DNA of 10,029 bases from assembly GCA_029555885.1 (NCBI GenBank), contig JAKPQT010000492.1, forward strand, positions 1 through 10,029, read 5' to 3'. Below are positions 9,026-10,029 of the stretch, piece after piece. The stretch comes from Chloroflexota bacterium (GTDB lineage Bacteria > Chloroflexota > Anaerolineae > CG2-30-64-16). Under the pieces are notes generated by a model. The model had not been told where the DNA came from. It did no database searches and saw only the letters and a program-made list of their open reading frames with translations. A program made the translations under genes and the position numbers. Within the stretch, counting starts at the first letter, position 1. Every line of letters starts with the position of its first letter.

Positions 9026-9424
9026 CTACGCCGGCAGCAGGCCCTCGCGCACTTGCGGCCGCTCCAGGTAAACCAGCAGCCAGACCGACAAAGCCACTGC
9101 CACGACATTCAACAGGATGTAACCCCAATCGAGTAGCACCGTTTCACCCTGTGCGCGCGAGCTATTCGCCCACAACATCATCAGGCGGCTAATGATGTTG
9201 ACGCCCTGGGCGAAAGAGAGCAAATACCAGGGCGCGGGCGAGGTCGATGGGCGCACGAAAAGCTGCACATCGGCCACCACCACCATGAAGACGAGCAGCG
9301 CAGGGAGCCACCACATCTGCGAGCCTCCACCGTACAGGCTGGGTGGGAACAGCAGCAGCGGGATAATCTGCAAAATGAGGATGACGCTGATTGCCAGGCG
9401 GGTATAAAGAGGCCGGCGTGCCAT
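9026..9424 (-). CDS. Small four-helix membrane protein, function unknown
   Basis: A 132-residue protein with four predicted membrane helices (about 8-29, 37-57, 66-85 and 97-119), short loops and a charged C-terminus (ERPQVREGLLPA). It matches no family I can name. An RPxxxRL start, a Trp pair at 38-39 and several Ser/Asn residues in helix 3 are the only notable features. It is likely a real gene: codon choice resembles its neighbours, a strong ribosome site GGAGGT (9434-9439 on the minus strand) lies 9 bases from the ATG, a consensus promoter stands just upstream, and a perfect terminator follows. It is a single-gene unit, facing the bactofilin gene and divergent from the candidate peptide locus. 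Confidence 0.75.
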   Translation of the reverse strand: MARRPLYTRLAISVILILQIIPLLLFPPSLYGGGSQMWWLPALLVFMVVVADVQLFVRPSTSPAPWYLLSFAQGVNIISRLMMLWANSSRAQGETVLLDWGYILLNVVAVALSVWLLVYLERPQVREGLLPA

Positions 9425-9458
9425 GCTGAATGTACCTCCGTGGGGAATCTCCGGCCTG

Positions 9459-9488
9459 ATTATAGGGGCTGTGCGTCATCTCTGTCAA
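9459..9488 (-). promoter_or_regulatory. Consensus sigma-70 promoter for the small membrane protein
   Basis: On the minus strand a perfect TTGACA (9483-9488) and a perfect TATAAT (9459-9464) are separated by 18 bp. Transcription would start near 9452, giving a leader of about 28 bases that contains the GGAGGT ribosome site. Confidence 0.75.
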
Positions 9489-9619
9489 ACGAAGGAACCC
9501 ACGGAACCGATGGGACACGCGGAAGGCAGTTCCTGTCTGGGCGCAGTGATTGTGAGCCTGCAAGTTGGGAGCGGTCGTTCCTGGTGACATTTCCGCACCT
9601 TTTGGGCAATTCTGGCTGC
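9489..9619. other. Intergenic core between two divergent promoters
   Basis: The wider stretch 9425-9770 has no convincing gene. The part 9489-9619 is lower in GC than the housekeeping genes and carries short near-repeats of the form GGAACC (around 9495-9515) and possible GGAAC/GTTCC pairing (near 9494 and 9529). I found no tRNA cloverleaf, no conserved riboswitch core and no believable reading frame. It may hold regulator sites for the two promoters that flank it. Confidence 0.5.
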
Positions 9620-9648
9620 TTGACAGCAGCACAGGACCTCATTATAAT
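9620..9648 (+). promoter_or_regulatory. Perfect consensus sigma-70 promoter facing the candidate peptide gene
   Basis: TTGACA (9620-9625) and TATAAT (9643-9648) both match consensus at every base and are spaced by exactly 17 bp. It is the best promoter in the window. Transcription would begin near 9655, leaving a leader of about 115 bases before the ATG at 9771. Within it, GATAC-GATT-GTATC (9665-9678) can fold, and ACCAGG and CCTGGGT could pair over a longer distance. No housekeeping gene follows, only the 47-codon ORF and the transposase. Confidence 0.75.
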
Positions 9649-9770
9649 CAGGCCCAAGTTTGTTGATACGATTGTATCGTTCCTCTCTGAGCCTCGCGCG
9701 TCGACCAGGTCTTGCAACACCGACGTTGGCCTGGGTACATTCCCATGGGTTTCCCCCGGGGACTACCTTG

Positions 9771-9914
9771 ATGGATCTGGATATCACTCCCGTTCGTTAT
9801 TCACAGGAGGTGATCGCCAATTCAGCCAGAACCAGTCTGTCTTCCTGCAGTATTGCGTCTGGCATCGTGTGCAACAGCATCATGTGCACTAGTACCTCAC
9901 CACTGACGTTTTGA
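9771..9914 (+). CDS. Candidate class I lanthipeptide precursor (nisin-like leader and core)
   Basis: A 47-codon ORF. Residues 1-20 would be the leader: DLDITPV (2-8) resembles the F-N/D-L-D box that recruits the dehydratase and cyclase in class I lanthipeptides, though Met stands where Phe is usual, and the leader ends NSAR, close to nisin's ASPR cleavage site. Residues 21-47 would be the core, with three Cys (26, 34, 39) and many Ser/Thr. Ser22-Cys26 and Ser30-Cys34 have ring-A-like x3 spacing, and Ser36-Cys39 has x2 spacing. The first six core residues TSLSSC parallel nisin TSISLC. A perfect promoter lies upstream. Against it: the ribosome site is weak (GGGGA near 9758), the leader is short, no LanB/LanC/protease gene is in view, and an IS starts nearby and may have replaced the last residues. 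TTG at 9768 is an alternative start. Confidence 0.42.
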   Translation: MDLDITPVRYSQEVIANSARTSLSSCSIASGIVCNSIMCTSTSPLTF

Positions 9915-9926
9915 TGCATGTCGCTT

Positions 9927-9955
9927 CTTGTGTTATGGTGGAGGCAAAGCACAAG
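9927..9955 (+). promoter_or_regulatory. Hairpin overlapping the transposase ribosome site
   Basis: CTTGTGTT (9927-9934) can pair with AGCACAAG (9948-9955) through one G-U pair, closing a 13-base loop. The 3' arm takes in the first bases of the AAGGAGG ribosome site (9953-9959). In several insertion sequences such a structure forms only in messages read in from outside and damps transposase translation; that role here is inferred. Confidence 0.35.
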
Positions 9956-9964
9956 GAGGCGAAC

Positions 9965-10029
9965 ATGCCGCAGAAAATCTACATTGTTGATCTGACCGAA
10001 GACGAGCGCACCGAACTGCGCGACTTGAT
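9965..10029 (+). CDS. IS630-family transposase, N-terminal fragment (runs off the window)
   Basis: The frame opens with ATG at 9965 behind an ideal ribosome site (AAGGAGG, 9953-9959, 5 bases away) and reaches the window edge after 21 codons. The visible start, MPQKIYIVDLTEDERTELRD, matches the usual beginning of IS630-type transposases (xYxVxLTxEERxxL), just ahead of their helix-turn-helix. The DDE catalytic residues lie outside the window, so whether the enzyme is intact is unknown. Such elements move by cut-and-paste at TA targets. The call rests on a short stretch, and a related stand-alone HTH protein remains possible. Confidence 0.7.
   Translation, partial: MPQKIYIVDLTEDERTELRDL

Larger units (their letters stand above)
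9893..10029 (+). mobile_element. Left end of an IS630-type insertion sequence (boundary uncertain)
   Basis: The transposase start at 9965 marks an insertion sequence running off the right edge. IS630/Tc1-mariner elements insert at TA and leave a TA duplication. TA dinucleotides at 9890-9891 and 9893-9894 are plausible borders 70-75 bases before the transposase ATG, but I cannot see the terminal inverted repeat without the other end. If the border is here, the final codons of the peptide ORF belong to the element. Confidence 0.4.

Noticed and set aside
9489..9770. tRNA, T-box or known riboswitch in the leader region
   Set aside because: Some GGAAC/GTTCC and CCAGG/CCTGG pairing exists, but no cloverleaf, no T-box sequence and no conserved riboswitch core could be found by eye.
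9460..9787. Two minus-strand frames (86 and 100 codons) over the same region
   Set aside because: Low-complexity products such as a VPSVPWVPS run, no ribosome site, and each runs against strong plus-strand promoter signals.
9795..9830. Fragment of a 16S rRNA 3' end on the minus strand
   Set aside because: The GATCACCTCCT part matches, but the bases on both sides diverge from rRNA at once, so it is a short motif match only.
9440..9892. A 150-codon plus-strand reading frame through the right-hand intergenic region
   Set aside because: It overlaps both divergent promoters, has no ribosome site, no recognisable family pattern and an irregular composition. The region reads as control DNA plus the short peptide ORF.

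Overview
The window is GC-rich and bacterial, with a gene mix (membrane-bound sensor/regulator with a C-terminal helix-turn-helix, three-domain S1 protein, FtsK, RdgB, an unusual Prs, a DUF4446 protein and a bactofilin) that I would place in the Chloroflexota. That assignment is inferred from protein style, not from a marker gene. Most of the window is ordinary housekeeping. The last ~550 bases are less GC-rich, poor in conventional genes and carry accessory DNA.

Layout. 1-112 (-): start of a lipoprotein gene running off the left edge. 113-286: divergent control region with two candidate promoters and a perfect 10-bp inverted repeat. 287-6149 (+): a GNAT acetyltransferase, a multi-pass membrane regulator three bases behind it, an S1-domain RNA-binding protein, and the DNA translocase FtsK eight bases behind that. 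6150-6249: convergent gap holding an 8-bp tandem repeat. 6250-6864 (-): RdgB/HAM1 nucleotide-sanitising pyrophosphatase, divergent from 6961-8935 (+): ribose-phosphate pyrophosphokinase, DUF4446 membrane protein and bactofilin. 8936-9025: a perfect 24-bp-stem palindrome acting as terminator between convergent genes. 9026-9424 (-): small four-helix membrane protein with a consensus promoter. 9425-9770: no convincing gene, but two strong divergent promoters. 9771-9914 (+): a 47-residue ORF that resembles a class I (nisin-like) lanthipeptide precursor. 9965-end (+): start of an IS630-type transposase.

How it fits together. FtsK (chromosome translocation at division) and bactofilin (membrane-associated filament) belong to cell division and shape. 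Prs makes PRPP for nucleotide synthesis and RdgB removes deaminated purine nucleotides, and the two share a compact divergent promoter region. The S1 protein serves translation. The GNAT and membrane regulator look co-translated and may form a small sensing unit.

The most interesting part is the right end. A textbook consensus promoter (TTGACA, 17 bp, TATAAT) reads toward a short Ser/Thr/Cys-rich ORF. Its N-terminal half has a DLDI box and ends in Ala-Arg, and its C-terminal half has three Ser-to-Cys spacings that suit lanthionine rings. No modification enzyme lies in the window, and an IS630 element sits immediately downstream, so this could be an intact peptide locus, an orphan precursor or a truncated remnant.
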